From: Spisula solida
Taxonomy: Eukaryota > Mollusca > Bivalvia > Venerida > Mactridae
Length of the DNA: 64,000 nt
Assembly: GCA_947247005.1 (NCBI GenBank)
Contig: OX365948.1
Coordinates: 310,001-374,000, forward strand
Direction of reading: 5' to 3'
The position numbers were made by a program, and so were the translations under genes. The notes below the pieces were generated by a model. That model ran no database searches. It was given only the letters and a program-made list of their open reading frames with translations, and was not told the origin of the DNA. This document shows, piece by piece, positions 42,601-48,839 of the stretch. Within the stretch, counting starts at the first letter, position 1, and the number at the start of each line of letters is the position of its first letter.

Positions 42601-44974
42601 TACACAAGGTTTTTCTATGATTTGACCTTGTGACCTAGGTTTTGACCCCTGATGACCCAATATCGAACTTGACCTGGATTTTGTTGAGATGATCATTGTG
42701 ACCAAGTTTCATAAAGATTAAGTCAAAATTGTGACCTCTACCGACTACACAAGGTTTTTCTATGATTTGACCTTGTGACCTAGTTTTTAACCCCAGATGA
42801 CCCAATATCGAAGTTGACCTAGATTTTGTTGAGATGATCATTGTGACCAAGTTTCATAATGATTAGGCTAAAACTGTGACCTCTAGTGTCTACACAAGTA
42901 AATTGTGGACGGACAACGGACGGACGACGGACGGACTACGGACGAAGAGTGATCACAAAAGCTCACTCTGTCACTTTGTGACAGCACTGACAGGTGAGCT
43001 AAAAACTCAATAAAGTGAAAACTGTCATACAAGAATATTGTTAAGGGTTCAGAATCCAGAAATACATCTTTACAGGTTTTGTATGTTTATATAGAAATAA
43101 TTAAACATGTATTACCATCTCCAAACTCATTCATGATAACAGCTATCCTCTTCCCATGTTGTTCTGATAATACGTAGTTCAGTAACGTTGTCTTTCCAGC
43201 ACCTTAAAACAACAATAACAACACTAACAACTACAAACAATTTAACAGTTTTATTTGTGAATCTGATATTAAAATTTAGCAAACTACTGTAAAGCAGGTT
43301 AATTCTGCAGGATTCCACACAATTGAATTATCATAGAAAAAAATTACGGATTTTGAACATTTTTTGCTAGCAGATATAGGGCATAGGGCACTATAGGGCA
43401 TAACCCAAAACGTGTTCATTCTAATAATCACATTGACCATTTAATATTGGAATAACATTGATATATTATACTATTTACATATATCATAAAGTTAATACAT
43501 GACAGAATCAGACAGGGAGGAGATACAATAATTAATAGCCGAGGGCTTTAGACAATCATTAACAATTTGTTCTATTACTAAATACTTCTAGTCATCACAA
43601 GGCTGTTCTAGGGGCTAATATAGGGTAGACTCCATCCCTCTCTATCACAGTATGTTTGGGGGCTAATATAGGGTAGGCTCCATCCCTCTCTATCACGGTA
43701 TGTTTGGGGGCTAATATAGGGTAGGCTCCTGTTCCTCTCTATCACAGTATGTTTGGGGGCTAATATAGGGTAGGCTCCATCCCTCTCTATCACAGTATGT
43801 TGAGGGGCTAATATAGGGTAGGCTCCATCCCTCTCTATCACAGTATGTTTGGGGGCTAATATAGGGTTGGCTCCATCCCTCTCTATCACAGTATGTTTGG
43901 GGGCTAATATAGGGTAGGCTCCCATTCCTCTCTATCACAGTATGTTTGGGGGCTAATATAGGGTAGGCTCCATCCCTCTCTATCACAGTATGTTGGGGGG
44001 CTAATATAGGGTAGGCTCCATCCCTCTCTATCACAGTATGTTTGGGGGCTAATATAGGGTAGGCTCCATCCCTCTCTATCACAGTATGTTTGGGGGCTAA
44101 TATAGGGTAGGCTCCATCCCTCTCTATCACAGTATGTTTGGGGGCTAATATAGGGTAGGCTCCATCTATGTTTGGGGGCTAATATAGGGTAGGCTCCATC
44201 TATGTTTGGGGGCTAATATAGGGTAGGCTCCATCTATGTTTGGGGGCTAATATAGGGTAGGCTCCCTTTCCTCTCTATCACCATATGTTTTCATCATAAC
44301 TTTCCCCTTACTAATATGATATTTTTATTTACAAACATGATTTCATTTATATGTACAAAGTATCTTGTTTCCGTACAAAACAAAAACTTTTAGCTTCCCT
44401 GTCGGTTCTCTATTCTCCAAAAGCCAGCAACAGCCTACTAGTGAATTTGTTACTATGCTTGTAACAGTATTACATTATGCACCAGTCAATTGAAACCACG
44501 GCCATCCCAAACCCCAGGGAATGGCCAGGATTTTTACTTTTGCTTTTCAAACCCCTGGTAAAATCCCTGCCACCAGGGCGGAACAGATGGTAAAACACAC
44601 CTAAATTGCCCCTGCTCTATACCTCATGGCTGATGAGTCATGGCTTTATTTTCCCACTTTTTTGGCATGAAACAAAAGTCCCATACTCACACGGCAGTGT
44701 TGGGACATTGAATAGGTAAAAACACTTCCCCCACTATCCCCCACCCTTCCCTGGGGTTGGGGGGGGGGGGCATGGTTTCAATTGACTGGTGCATTACAGA
44801 CACAACTGTTTCAGTACAAGCCCTCAATATAGTGTGATAAATCTAGTAAATAAGAGTACAAGTATTTAAAAAAAACCTAGAAATCCTGTTATAATTGTGA
44901 TTGGAACTTTACTGCCAGCAGGAACAAGGTCCGGAATCTCTTCTTCATCAGATGATACCGACATTGTTTTATGT
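12553..44974 (-). CDS. ZNG1: ZNG1, zinc-regulated GTPase metalloprotein activator (gene-level entry)
   Basis: A COG0523/CobW-family GTPase that, in vertebrates, delivers zinc to methionine aminopeptidase 1. Recognised coding exons on the minus strand are 44964-44877, 43202-43116, 41838-41742, 39083-38992, 36634-36575, 35486-35449, 34637-34591, 33881-33795 and 12609-12553. All junction phases from exon 1 to exon 8 fit. The G-domain is complete: Walker A GFLGAGKTT, the zinc-binding GCLCC motif, ETTGLADP (Walker B/switch region) and NKTD. The N terminus keeps PDLVP, matching the METAP1-docking motif CPELVPI of vertebrates. The C-terminal CobW domain is mostly unaccounted for in the window. Introns are loaded with minisatellites and foldbacks. 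Confidence 0.85.
12610..13752. other. AT-rich intronic DNA
   Basis: Contains a diverged two-copy tandem at 13185-13262 ('cccttcac(g)ctggtacccac...'). A minus-strand open frame of 79 codons (13360-13599) resembles no family. No exon is supported. Confidence 0.35.
13753..14480. repeat. 12-bp minisatellite, about 60 copies
   Basis: The unit is 'actatacatcag' with 'actataaatcag' and 'actttacatcag' variants. Because the period is a multiple of three, the minus strand gives open frames reading (MYSL)n/(IYSL)n. These are by-products of the array. Confidence 0.97.
14741..14822 (+). tRNA. tRNA-like element with long insert
   Basis: A-box-like 'gctcagtggtaacgtctc' and a perfect B box (GGTTCGAATCC) lie about 45 nt apart, further than in a normal tRNA. 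It is probably a SINE or tRNA relic. It faces a similar element at 14943-15049. Confidence 0.4.
14943..15049 (-). tRNA. tRNA-like element with long insert, opposite strand
   Basis: On the minus strand 'tagctcagtaggtaaagcac' (A box) and 'gagttcgaatcctactcacga' (B box) are separated by about 45 nt. The outer 'gtgagga' and 'tactcac' can partly pair. An intron-bearing tRNA is possible but the arms are poor. Confidence 0.4.
15050..16317. other. AT-rich intronic DNA
   Basis: I recognise no exon, RNA gene or mobile element here. Confidence 0.3.
16318..16992. repeat. 50-bp minisatellite, about 13 copies
   Basis: The unit contains 'ctggtgatttgtgacggaac', 'actataactgtgcacaaaca' and 'tgctagtata'. The first and ninth units share 'ggagtgctataac', showing within-array duplication. 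Confidence 0.96.
16993..17841. other. Non-coding stretch with a small tandem repeat
   Basis: Contains a 17-bp tandem 'gccatatctccctgagt' repeated four times at 17262-17332. The rest is unremarkable AT-rich DNA. Confidence 0.5.
17842..19476. repeat. 28-bp minisatellite, about 58 copies
   Basis: The unit is 'aattgtccaggtaaaccaga' plus 'catgatgt'. Two alternating sub-variants occur ('agacatgatgt' and 'agatgtgatgt'). A longer 35-bp form with 'gagcatgt' appears at the left end and once near 18302. Every unit carries CAGGTAAAC on the plus strand, a close match to a 5' splice site. Minus-strand frames reading 'VWFTWTITS' are array artefacts. Confidence 0.97.
19477..19599. other. Unique segment with a short open frame
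   Basis: The minus strand reads [19 protein letters not shown] followed by EEHHEDN before entering the 28-bp array. The composition is protein-like, but there is no recognised family and no convincing splice sites. Confidence 0.2.
19600..19872. repeat. 61-bp tandem repeat, about 4.5 copies
   Basis: The unit contains 'ttttattgataaatgatccc', 'cgattacatccaaaactagc' and 'ctgatggcaaagctccgttcg'. Copies differ by a few bases. Confidence 0.93.
20305..21553. repeat. 29-bp minisatellite, about 43 copies
   Basis: The unit is 'gttgcagtagatgatatgtt' plus 'gatgttata'. Four units carry an extra 'cagtaga' insertion (three near 20632-20712, one near 21529). The end near 21553 is followed by a short 'gtaagaacaat' triplet repeat at 21646-21677. 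Confidence 0.97.
21678..22340. other. AT-rich intronic DNA
   Basis: I see nothing supportable beyond short chance frames. Confidence 0.3.
22350..22610. repeat. Foldback repeat with GGGTACTGTTTTATCAAAG arms
   Basis: Left arm 'gggtactgttttatcaaag' (about 22364) pairs with right arm 'ctttgataaaacagtaccc'. Inner arms 'aaatttaaattctttg' and 'aaagaatttaaattt' also pair. Probably a non-autonomous DNA element. Confidence 0.65.
22805..22925. repeat. Long hairpin (near-perfect palindrome)
   Basis: Arms 'gtgctcatcacatacgagtt' and 'aactcgtatgtaatgagcac' continue inward through 'ttattaaa' and 'gtcatat' to a 'gaggctttgccgag' centre. The palindrome is about 120 bp. Confidence 0.75.
22934..23214. mobile_element. 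MITE-like element with TTATCACATAACC ends
   Basis: Terminal inverted repeats 'tttatcacataacc' and 'ggttatgtgataaa' bound a CpG-containing interior of about 250 bp ('gcgcgacgtcatgg', 'gacgtcattgacg'). There is no coding frame. Confidence 0.6.
23215..25631. other. AT-rich intronic DNA
   Basis: No repeat array here. Two exon-like fragments are noted: a 27-nt minus-strand microexon candidate at 24373-24399, and a plus-strand segment starting after 'ttactttcag' at 25410. Neither is certain. Confidence 0.3.
24373..24399 (-). CDS. Microexon candidate in ZNG1
   Basis: Minus-strand acceptor 'tgtattttacag' and donor 'gtatga' flank 27 nt that read (R)DLGRSINV(G) in the phase required between the exons at 33795-33881 and 12553-12609. 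Vertebrate ZNG1 has RSINGLGQILETQRSR at this place. The shared 'RSIN' is suggestive, but the segment is too short to be sure and could be chance. Confidence 0.15.
25632..26100. repeat. 40-bp tandem repeat, about 12 diverged copies
   Basis: The unit contains 'ttctgacttaaacaaagtac' and 'tctaccaaagacagtagaca'. Copies differ at 5-15% of positions, older than most arrays here. Confidence 0.92.
26195..26955. repeat. 40-bp tandem repeat, about 19 copies, two sub-blocks
   Basis: The unit contains 'accatggcctcaaactctac' and 'ataaagatgtgacgtgtttc'. From about 26615 units switch to 'accgcagccttaaactctac' and 'ataatgatgtgacatg', showing two separately homogenised blocks. The period equals that of the neighbouring array, but the sequence is unrelated. 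Confidence 0.95.
27079..27294. mobile_element. MITE-like element with TTACTGTAAACCAA ends
   Basis: Terminal inverted repeats 'ttactgtaaaccaa' and 'ttggtttacagtaa' bound about 215 bp rich in 'ttcgcgaaagt' phrases. The interior resembles the 62640-63528 element, which also has 'tttcgcg' repeats. Confidence 0.7.
27870..28203 (-). mobile_element. tRNA-derived SINE
   Basis: On the minus strand the head (about 28203-28127) has an A box (TGGCCTAGAGG) and a B box (GGGTTAAACCCC) at tRNA spacing. The body continues to about 27870 with phrases such as 'ccacatgctccactcaacc'. Short frames across it are incidental. Confidence 0.6.
28252..28613. mobile_element. MITE-like element with CAGGCGCGTAGCTA ends
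   Basis: Terminal inverted repeats 'caggcgcgtagcta' and 'tagctacgcgcctg' bound about 360 bp. There is no transposase. It lies next to the SINE. Confidence 0.75.
28614..29100. other. AT-rich spacer
   Basis: No feature recognised. Confidence 0.3.
29101..29625. repeat. 22-bp minisatellite, about 24 copies
   Basis: The unit is 'gactcggaaacaaactaggc' plus 'aa', with 'gaagac', 'aggagac' and 'agagac' variants. Several shortened units lie near 29341-29400. Confidence 0.95.
29930..31470. repeat. Large dispersed element with GCTCACCTG/CAGGTGAGC ends
   Basis: Begins 'aagaggatcatagatcgtgtggcgctcacctg' (given here in part: gtgtggcgctcacctg) and ends 'tgtggcaggtgagct'. In between are about seven diverged units of some 180 bp with 'gcaaaaatatggcctctaga', 'aacaaggttttgctat', 'tttgaccttttgacctag' and 'cttgaccttaaggtcatcaa'. 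Before the end are 'ggacggacgg' runs. A LINE 3'-tail-like fragment interrupts it near 30030-30065. No frame encodes a transposase. Related copies lie at 41293-41725 and 42005-43005. Confidence 0.8.
31471..32290. other. AT-rich DNA with one exon-like segment
   Basis: Apart from 31549-31593 I see no supportable feature. A minus-strand segment at about 31996-32056 has splice-like ends but an unsuitable frame. Confidence 0.3.
31549..31593 (+). CDS. Exon-like segment, unknown product
   Basis: Acceptor-like 'gttaattttcaaag' and a good donor (ATATG/gtaagc) flank 45 nt. They read as [15 protein letters not shown], a charged, helix-prone sequence. It lies antisense inside the ZNG1 intron. No partner exon was found, so it may be chance. 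Confidence 0.2.
32296..32395. repeat. 21-bp tandem repeat, about 5 copies
   Basis: The unit is 'tatagaacactcctatacta' plus 'a'. Copies are nearly identical. Confidence 0.93.
32492..33490. repeat. 31-bp minisatellite, about 32 copies
   Basis: The unit is 'caggtaatagtggaaatatt' plus 'cgaggttgacg'. Variation is concentrated in the 'gaggttgacgca' half. Each unit carries CAGGTAATA, a 5' splice-site match on the plus strand, antisense to ZNG1. The minus-strand 143-codon frame repeats every 93 nt and is an artefact. Confidence 0.96.
33795..33881 (-). CDS. ZNG1: ZNG1 exon 8 (NKTD motif)
   Basis: Reads (R)[20 protein letters not shown] then LGDLRCKI(R), between acceptor 'tgcttacag' and donor 'gtttgt'. 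NKTD is the guanine-specificity motif of the GTPase. Vertebrate ZNG1 has RQVALADAILINKTDLVPEE at this place. Phase 2 in, phase 2 out. Confidence 0.9.
34013..34560. repeat. 45-bp minisatellite, about 12 copies, open in frame
   Basis: The unit contains 'tgcctacaaagacgtctcat' and 'gaacaaagaccactattacaaatcc'. The plus strand has a 192-codon frame of 15-residue repeats ([15 protein letters not shown]). It lies wholly inside the ZNG1 intron between exons 7 and 8 and on the other strand, so I consider it non-coding. Confidence 0.95.
34591..34637 (-). CDS. ZNG1: ZNG1 exon 7
   Basis: Reads [15 protein letters not shown](R), between acceptor 'attttatttcag' and donor 'gtaatg'. It aligns with HLTEEKPDGLINEATR of the vertebrate protein. 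Phase 0 in, phase 2 out. Confidence 0.88.
34638..35448. other. ZNG1 intron 6
   Basis: AT-rich intron without tandem repeats; nothing else recognised. Confidence 0.6.
35449..35486 (-). CDS. ZNG1: ZNG1 exon 6 (38-nt exon)
   Basis: Reads (G)[12 protein letters not shown], between acceptor 'attttatttcag' and donor 'gtaact'. It aligns with GIITIVDSKYGLK of the vertebrate protein. Phase 1 in, phase 0 out, fitting both neighbours. Confidence 0.85.
35487..36574. other. ZNG1 intron 5
   Basis: AT-rich intron, no array or clear mobile element seen. Confidence 0.55.
36575..36634 (-). CDS. ZNG1: ZNG1 exon 5
   Basis: Reads (G)[19 protein letters not shown](G), between acceptor 'atatttccag' and donor 'gtaatt'. 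It aligns with [21 protein letters not shown]. Phase 1 in and out. Confidence 0.9.
36705..36935. mobile_element. MITE-like element, copy A, with nested hairpin
   Basis: The end 'ataacctacattatgaggca' plus 'tgaaaacgcc' is the reverse complement of the end of the 38603-38758 copy. Both have 'tttctatcggccaatcgc' (or its complement) inside. An internal palindrome 'aattttaatgactaaaaagg' ... 'ttttagtcattaaa' lies near 36868-36915. Confidence 0.65.
37075..37340 (+). mobile_element. SINE relic
   Basis: Shares 'gtgatacaaggaat', 'gaatagactccttggttctt', 'gtgggaaacactgaaaa' and a degenerate tRNA-like end with 49485-50075 and, inverted, with 55055-55230. Open frames here are incidental. Confidence 0.55.
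37370..37690. repeat. Palindromic repeat (copy 1) with inserted sequence
   Basis: The outer arms 'gacagtaaataataccaac' and 'gttggtattatttat' match those of 38046-38225. The centre is replaced by about 140 bp containing 'ggtccgagaccagtgaaaat' and 'ggaccagtgaaaattctgg'. Confidence 0.6.
37854..37912. repeat. Hairpin
   Basis: Arms 'tatttttagtaaatcttgtc' and 'gacaagatttactaaaaata' flank a short centre that itself pairs (gatttcaacc/gttgaaac). A related single arm appears near 38365-38392. Confidence 0.8.
38046..38225. repeat. Long palindrome (copy 2) with extra arm
   Basis: Arms 'aataacacatggctgctcgg' and 'gcagccatgtgttatt' enclose 'agtaaataataccaac'/'gttggtattattta', then 'atatcaccctcgg'/'cgggtgatat' around 'ctttgc'. 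A third arm 'gtcacccgagcagccatg' follows at about 38193. Confidence 0.8.
38500..38602. repeat. Near-perfect hairpin with GC-rich loop
   Basis: Arms of about 38 bases ('gttagaacatattaagtaaa' ... inward to 'aaaaagg', and its complement) flank the loop 'gcggagcgagcgaagcgaag'. It resembles inner sequence of the element at 36705-36935. Confidence 0.85.
38603..38758. mobile_element. MITE-like element, copy B
   Basis: Ends 'ttagaatataac' and 'gttatattctaa' are inverted repeats. The interior has 'ctgattggccgatagaaatt' and 'ggcgttttcattggc', in opposite orientation to the copy at 36705-36935. Confidence 0.7.
38992..39083 (-). CDS. ZNG1: ZNG1 exon 4 (ETTGLADP motif)
   Basis: Reads (K)[19 protein letters not shown] followed by [11 protein letters not shown], between acceptor 'gatatttag' and donor 'gtaaat'. 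This covers the Walker B/switch region and is nearly identical to vertebrate ZNG1. Phase 2 in, phase 1 out. Confidence 0.93.
39113..39347. mobile_element. MITE-like element, 235 bp
   Basis: Terminal inverted repeats 'cactactcaacacttataat' plus 'cggtca', and their complement at 39319-39345, are near perfect and bordered by TA on both sides, as in Tc1/mariner-type insertions. It lies just upstream of ZNG1 exon 4 in the intron. Confidence 0.85.
39348..40050. other. ZNG1 intron 3 sequence
   Basis: Holds a degenerate dispersed-repeat fragment (about 39540-39790, ending 'aagggacggacagga'). No exon is supported. Confidence 0.4.
40050..40170. repeat. Dispersed repeat, copy 3
   Basis: Shares 'attataggataaaac' and 'ggaattaat' with the copies at 6490 and 7756. 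Confidence 0.45.
40185..40885. repeat. 26-bp minisatellite, about 26 copies
   Basis: The unit is 'atgggatggttttatacatt' plus 'gaaaca'. Variants include 'atgggacgg', 'atgaaaacaatggg' and shortened units. A block near 40400-40460 recurs at about 40553-40600. Confidence 0.95.
41293..41725. repeat. Dispersed element, 3'-truncated beside ZNG1 exon 3
   Basis: Starts 'aagagggcacacagggccct' then 'aggtcgctcacctg', and runs through 'gacctagttttt' units to 'gtgatcacaaaagc'. The expected CAGGTGAGC end is missing, and only about 15 bp separate it from the ZNG1 exon 3 donor site. Confidence 0.75.
41742..41838 (-). CDS. ZNG1: ZNG1 exon 3 (GCLCC zinc motif)
   Basis: Reads (G)[19 protein letters not shown] followed by [12 protein letters not shown](K), between acceptor 'gatttacag' and donor 'gtaagt'. 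CxCC is the metal-binding motif that defines COG0523 GTPases. Human has [21 protein letters not shown] at this place. Phase 1 in, phase 2 out. Confidence 0.95.
42005..43005. repeat. Dispersed element, complete copy
   Basis: Starts 'aagagggcccaaagggccat' and 'aggtcgctcacctg', ends 'tgacaggtgagct'. About five units carry 'tttttctatgatttgacctt', 'gtgacctagtttttgacccc' and 'ttgttgagatgatcattgtg'. It ends in a 'ggacggacgacgg' run. It fills most of ZNG1 intron 2. Confidence 0.8.
43116..43202 (-). CDS. ZNG1: ZNG1 exon 2 (Walker A, AGKTT)
   Basis: Reads (G)[19 protein letters not shown] followed by AVIMNEFGD(G), between acceptor 'gttttaag' and donor 'gtaata'. It completes the P-loop begun in exon 1. 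Human reads [20 protein letters not shown]. Phase 1 in and out. Confidence 0.95.
43610..44290. repeat. 48-bp minisatellite with a 34-bp deletion variant
   Basis: About 12 units of 48 bp ('tagggtaggctccatccctc', 'tctatcacagtatgtttggg', 'ggctaata') are followed by three units of 34 bp lacking the same 14 bases, then a final full unit. Because 48 is a multiple of three, the minus strand has open frames of 105 and 139 codons, which I treat as artefacts. Lies in ZNG1 intron 1. Confidence 0.96.
44477..44797. mobile_element. TIR element with TGCACCAGTCAATTGAAACCA ends
   Basis: Terminal inverted repeats 'tgcaccagtcaattgaaacc' and 'ggtttcaattgactggtgca' are perfect over 20 bp and bound about 320 bp. 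There is no transposase. Flanking 'tta' on both sides may be part of the repeat or a target duplication. It ends with a run of 13 G (about 44759-44770). Confidence 0.85.
44877..44974 (-). CDS. ZNG1: ZNG1 exon 1 with start codon
   Basis: Acceptor 'ctatattttcag' leaves a 10-nt leader, then ATG at 44964. It reads [19 protein letters not shown] followed by [10 protein letters not shown](G), with the donor at 'gttttt'. The start fits the acidic N terminus of the family. PDLVP corresponds to the vertebrate CPELVPI motif that contacts METAP1; the leading Cys is Ile here. The acceptor upstream of the ATG implies at least one 5' non-coding exon. Confidence 0.92.
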
Positions 44975-45165
44975 CTGAAAATATAGAAAACATATGATAC
45001 AACATGCACTTATAAGTCATGAACATTAAAGGTAACAGACATTGTTATACACCTGAAAATATAGAAAACATATGCTTTAACATGCATACATGTATATCAT
45101 CAGATGATACCAACATTGTGATTATATATATCTGAAAATATAGAACAACCATGACACAACATGTA
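44945..45165. repeat. Triplication of the ZNG1 exon-1 5' boundary
   Basis: A block of about 75 bp ('catcagatgataccgacatt', 'gttttatgtctgaaaatata', 'gaaaacatatgatacaacat') spans the start codon and acceptor. It recurs, diverged, at about 45027-45085 and 45098-45165. Both extra copies keep an ATG and a 'tattttcag'-like acceptor on the minus strand. Confidence 0.8.
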
Positions 45166-45424
45166 TTAGTCATGTAAATGTAATATGCTGACTATATTAC
45201 ATCAAGGCTTAATCAAGCAAACTATTTATTTTGTGAGAGATTATAACTGACTAACTTCATAGTATATACTGGGTGAGATAGTAAATTCAATGTAGTGTGA
45301 TAGGTGATTATCTCCTTGATTACGTGGTGACAGAATTGTTTGACAGCCTACAGTGGACGACTGGATACAAAATTGAGGGGGGGGGGGGGGGTATTCTAGC
45401 CTGTGCAGCTCTTAGTTGTACCGC

Positions 45425-46190
45425 ACAATACATAATAATAATATTTATTTGGCATAAGATGTATATAACATGGCACATCAATTCAGATAATAAATAACAC
45501 CAAATATAAATAAAATATGTTAAATAAATGACAAAATTACACATACAAAAATATATTTTAAAAATTTTCATAAGGAAGCCATGTCAAACAAACCCACACC
45601 AAGGATAACACAAAAAAGAGGAGACCTCTTATTTCCATTGCGGTCCTCGTATATAAATAAATATTTGGTGTACTGACACAGAGAGGCATGAACAAAATAT
45701 TGCACCAGTGACCTTGAAGGCATGAAAGACAATTGTATATATATGATTTATAAAAATAGAACATCGTCAAAAGATTTTATATAAAAATAAATAAATTTAA
45801 TTGTATATATTAAATGACTCTATAAATAAATAAAAATGTAAGTATGTTATAAATATATATATATATTAAGGGTATATAGCTATAATTTAAAATTGACTCA
45901 GTACATGCAGTTGACACATTAAAGCTTCATCTCGGCAAGAAGATGGTCTTTAACTTTTGTTTTAAAAGTAGAGATATTGGTACTGTCCCTGATACTAGTA
46001 GGAAGACTGTTCCAAAGGCTGCATCCCACGTAAGAAAAAGTCTTCTTTTCAAAGGATCCAACCTTTGGCACAGCAAAACATCCATCCGTACTAAATCTAG
46101 TTTTATAAGAATGAACAGATGAACATAACACATATAATGAATGATACTTTTTTTACAAAGCAATGAGAGTTTGGTTTAGCCATAACGTTA
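45425..46190 (-). mobile_element. LINE 3' fragment, decayed
   Basis: On the minus strand a 70-residue frame (46131-45919) reads SYVGCSLWNSLPTSIRDS followed by TNISTFKTKVKDHLL. This is the typical C-terminal end of reverse-transcriptase polyproteins of non-LTR elements. The 3' side ends in an (ATT)n-like tail near 45430-45455. It is 5'-truncated. Confidence 0.65.
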
Positions 46191-46839
46191 ACAGATGCCT
46201 GATTCTCAATCTCACTCATCTCCTCTGTATATAAAATTTTATGCTACAAACTAGGATCAGATAAACTAAGCATAAATCATCTTCGAGCAAACTAGACATT
46301 GGCCAATCAGCTTTCATAATTTGCTCTATCGATCCACTAGCTTACATGTCACATACATACTACTTACATGCTCGGTTTTCAGAGCATGTATTAAATGCTC
46401 GCTTTTTAAAAGTAATGGATTTTACAAGTGTCACTTCTTATAATATCCAACATTTTTATACTGAGCTGAAAGCGTTCCATATGGTATGGTGTTATTTGCT
46501 AACAGGCTCGCCAAAAATAGCCATAACGGAAAAAATGTGAAGATGAATTTAAGCAAGTCGTCATCAGATCAAGAGTACTTGTGTGTCATTCATTGCAATA
46601 GAGATATAACAAGACTAGTGTTAATTTAAAAGCATATCACAAATGGTATTTAGAAGTAGTACTAATAATCATTTTAATAAGCAAAAATGATCCAGTTTGC
46701 AAGTCTTCCGACATAACTTCAAATGACTCGCACATCAAATAAATTAACATTTACTTAATGTCACTAAAGTTGGGCGGAGTGTTACATCAGAGTTCCATGT
46801 ACAGAACGTATTCCCCTTCAGCACATGGTGTTGATTTAA
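46191..46839. other. AT-rich spacer
   Basis: No feature recognised between two LINE fragments. Confidence 0.3.
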
Positions 46840-47880
46840 TTTATACTCTATGATTGCAAATGCTGACAAGACTAAAGCAATGATCATCTGGCCATCAAAC
46901 CAAATTATTAATACTGTAAGAAATTCACACAACTCAAATATTTCATTCAATGGAAAAACTATTGAATTTTCAACCTCAGAAAAACTCCTTGGTGTTCATA
47001 TTGATCATACACTAAATTGGAAAACGCAGGTACAAATTACACTGAAAAAATGCAACTCCTTATTATACTTGTTGATGAGAATAAAACAATTTTTGAATAT
47101 TCATACTAGAAAAATGTTCTTCAACGCATACATTCTTCCACACTTAAGACTATTGTTGCTCTATTTGGGGAAATTGCACTAATGACCTCTCAAATGATAT
47201 GTATAAGTTTCAAAAACGTGCTGCTCGTATTATTTTGGATAAAGATTTCGATACACCAACAGATGAATTATTTTTGCAACTAAACTGGATGAAATTTTCA
47301 GATAGAGTTAACTACAAAAAAGCTATTCTTGTTTACAAGTCACTCAATAACCTTTTTCCAAATTATATGGAGCAGCTATTCACATATAGCGACAACAGGT
47401 CATTGAGATCATTTGAACAAAGACTTCTTTCTGTACCAAAACCGAGACTTGAGTTTTTCAGAAAATCATTGGCATACTCGGGTGCTATATTGTGGAACTC
47501 ACTTCCATATGATATCAAAGTATCTGAAAGTGTTAACACATTCAAAAGCAAATATCTAAAGTGGTGGTTCTCTGGTGGTCAACAAACCATTTCTTTCATT
47601 TGAAAGATCATTTAGGTCCTGGTCTTAGCTCCAACCAGTTGTGTCAATGACTTACTGTATCTATTCCTTATATATGCATAACAGTACATTTTAAACTAAA
47701 TTTGTTTTCAGCCAAGTCATAATTTTTTGTTATTGTTGTTATTGTTAATTGTTATCTTCTGTTAATACTGTACATATTATGTAAATGTGTTAATGAGGCG
47801 CACAGGGAAGACTGGGTATACCCAACTGTGTTGCCTCTATAAATAAAGTCTTTATTATTATTATTATTATTATTATACTT
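46840..47880 (+). mobile_element. LINE fragment, 3' end of pol, with (ATT)n tail
   Basis: Two frames (46850-47182 and 47199-47603, separated by a frameshift and stop) read NADKTKAMIIW, KLLGVHIDHTLNWKTQV, LLYLLMRIKQFL, then KFQKRAARIILDKDFDTPTDE and YSGAILWNSLPYDIK. These are the post-catalytic and C-terminal parts of a non-LTR reverse transcriptase. The catalytic YADD part is absent (5' truncation). It ends with 'aataaagtctttattatta' and a short ATT microsatellite. Confidence 0.85.
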
Positions 47881-48839
47881 AGTTTTCTACTTTACAAAGT
47901 CAGCATAGTTTTGGTAAGGAGTTAACAGGGGTTCTACTGAGGCCTTATGCCCAATCCTGAAAATGCCATTAGCACACAAAATTCCCAACACTAAACCTCT
48001 GTTTCAAACATTGTTCTATTGTCAAAATTTAGCATATAGAATTTCAAATAACCATAACTCAGTCAATACTTGGTATTTTTTCATCAAATAACTTTCATTT
48101 TTTGAAGAAAAGTTCATTCTTTGCAAAGTAGCAATGCCGGAATTCCGGATTAATCCGAAAGTGTAGAACCCCTGAGTTAAATTGCAGACTTGATTGATAT
48201 CAGTATTGGACACGTTAAATTGTACATACATTTGCAAGTTTTCATGAATGGAGGGAAAAAAGTATTTTGACTTGCAGTTTGACGAACGGCGCCTAAATTA
48301 TATCTAAGATTCTACATTAACGTCGGTTTATCGTATGATACTTAAAGCCAATAAAGATCTGTGCAAGTTTGTTTGTAAGATGCAACAATTGGTGCATTTA
48401 ATTCTAGTTCTCTTATGTGTTAAAGTTATATATTGTTGATAATTGAACTTGTACTGAAAAGCATGGGAGTTTTTAATGTATTAAAACGAAAATACGAAAA
48501 ATTTTGATGTGCATCGAACCATCGGAGGGTCGAACTGTAACACAGCTCTAGTCCTAGGTTTAAGTGCCACACCAGTGGCACTTTTTCCTACTCAGTGAAT
48601 TTGATGGTGACAATGGTTATCTGTATTTTGGAGGGAAAAAAATATCCTACACAATAATAATACCCCAACAGCCGTTGGGCAGCATGGTAACTCACTGGTC
48701 CTCATAGAGTTTTTGAGTCATGGTAGACTTATCTTCTACATCAATTTATAGTTATAACAAATTGCATTGGTTCCGATGGTCATTATTTATAAGTTTGTAA
48801 TATTGAGTTAAACATTCTGAACATGGTCATATATATCAT
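47881..48839. other. Non-coding stretch
   Basis: AT-rich. A small hairpin 'agtgccac(acc)agtggcact' lies near 48562-48581. Nothing else is supported. Confidence 0.3.
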
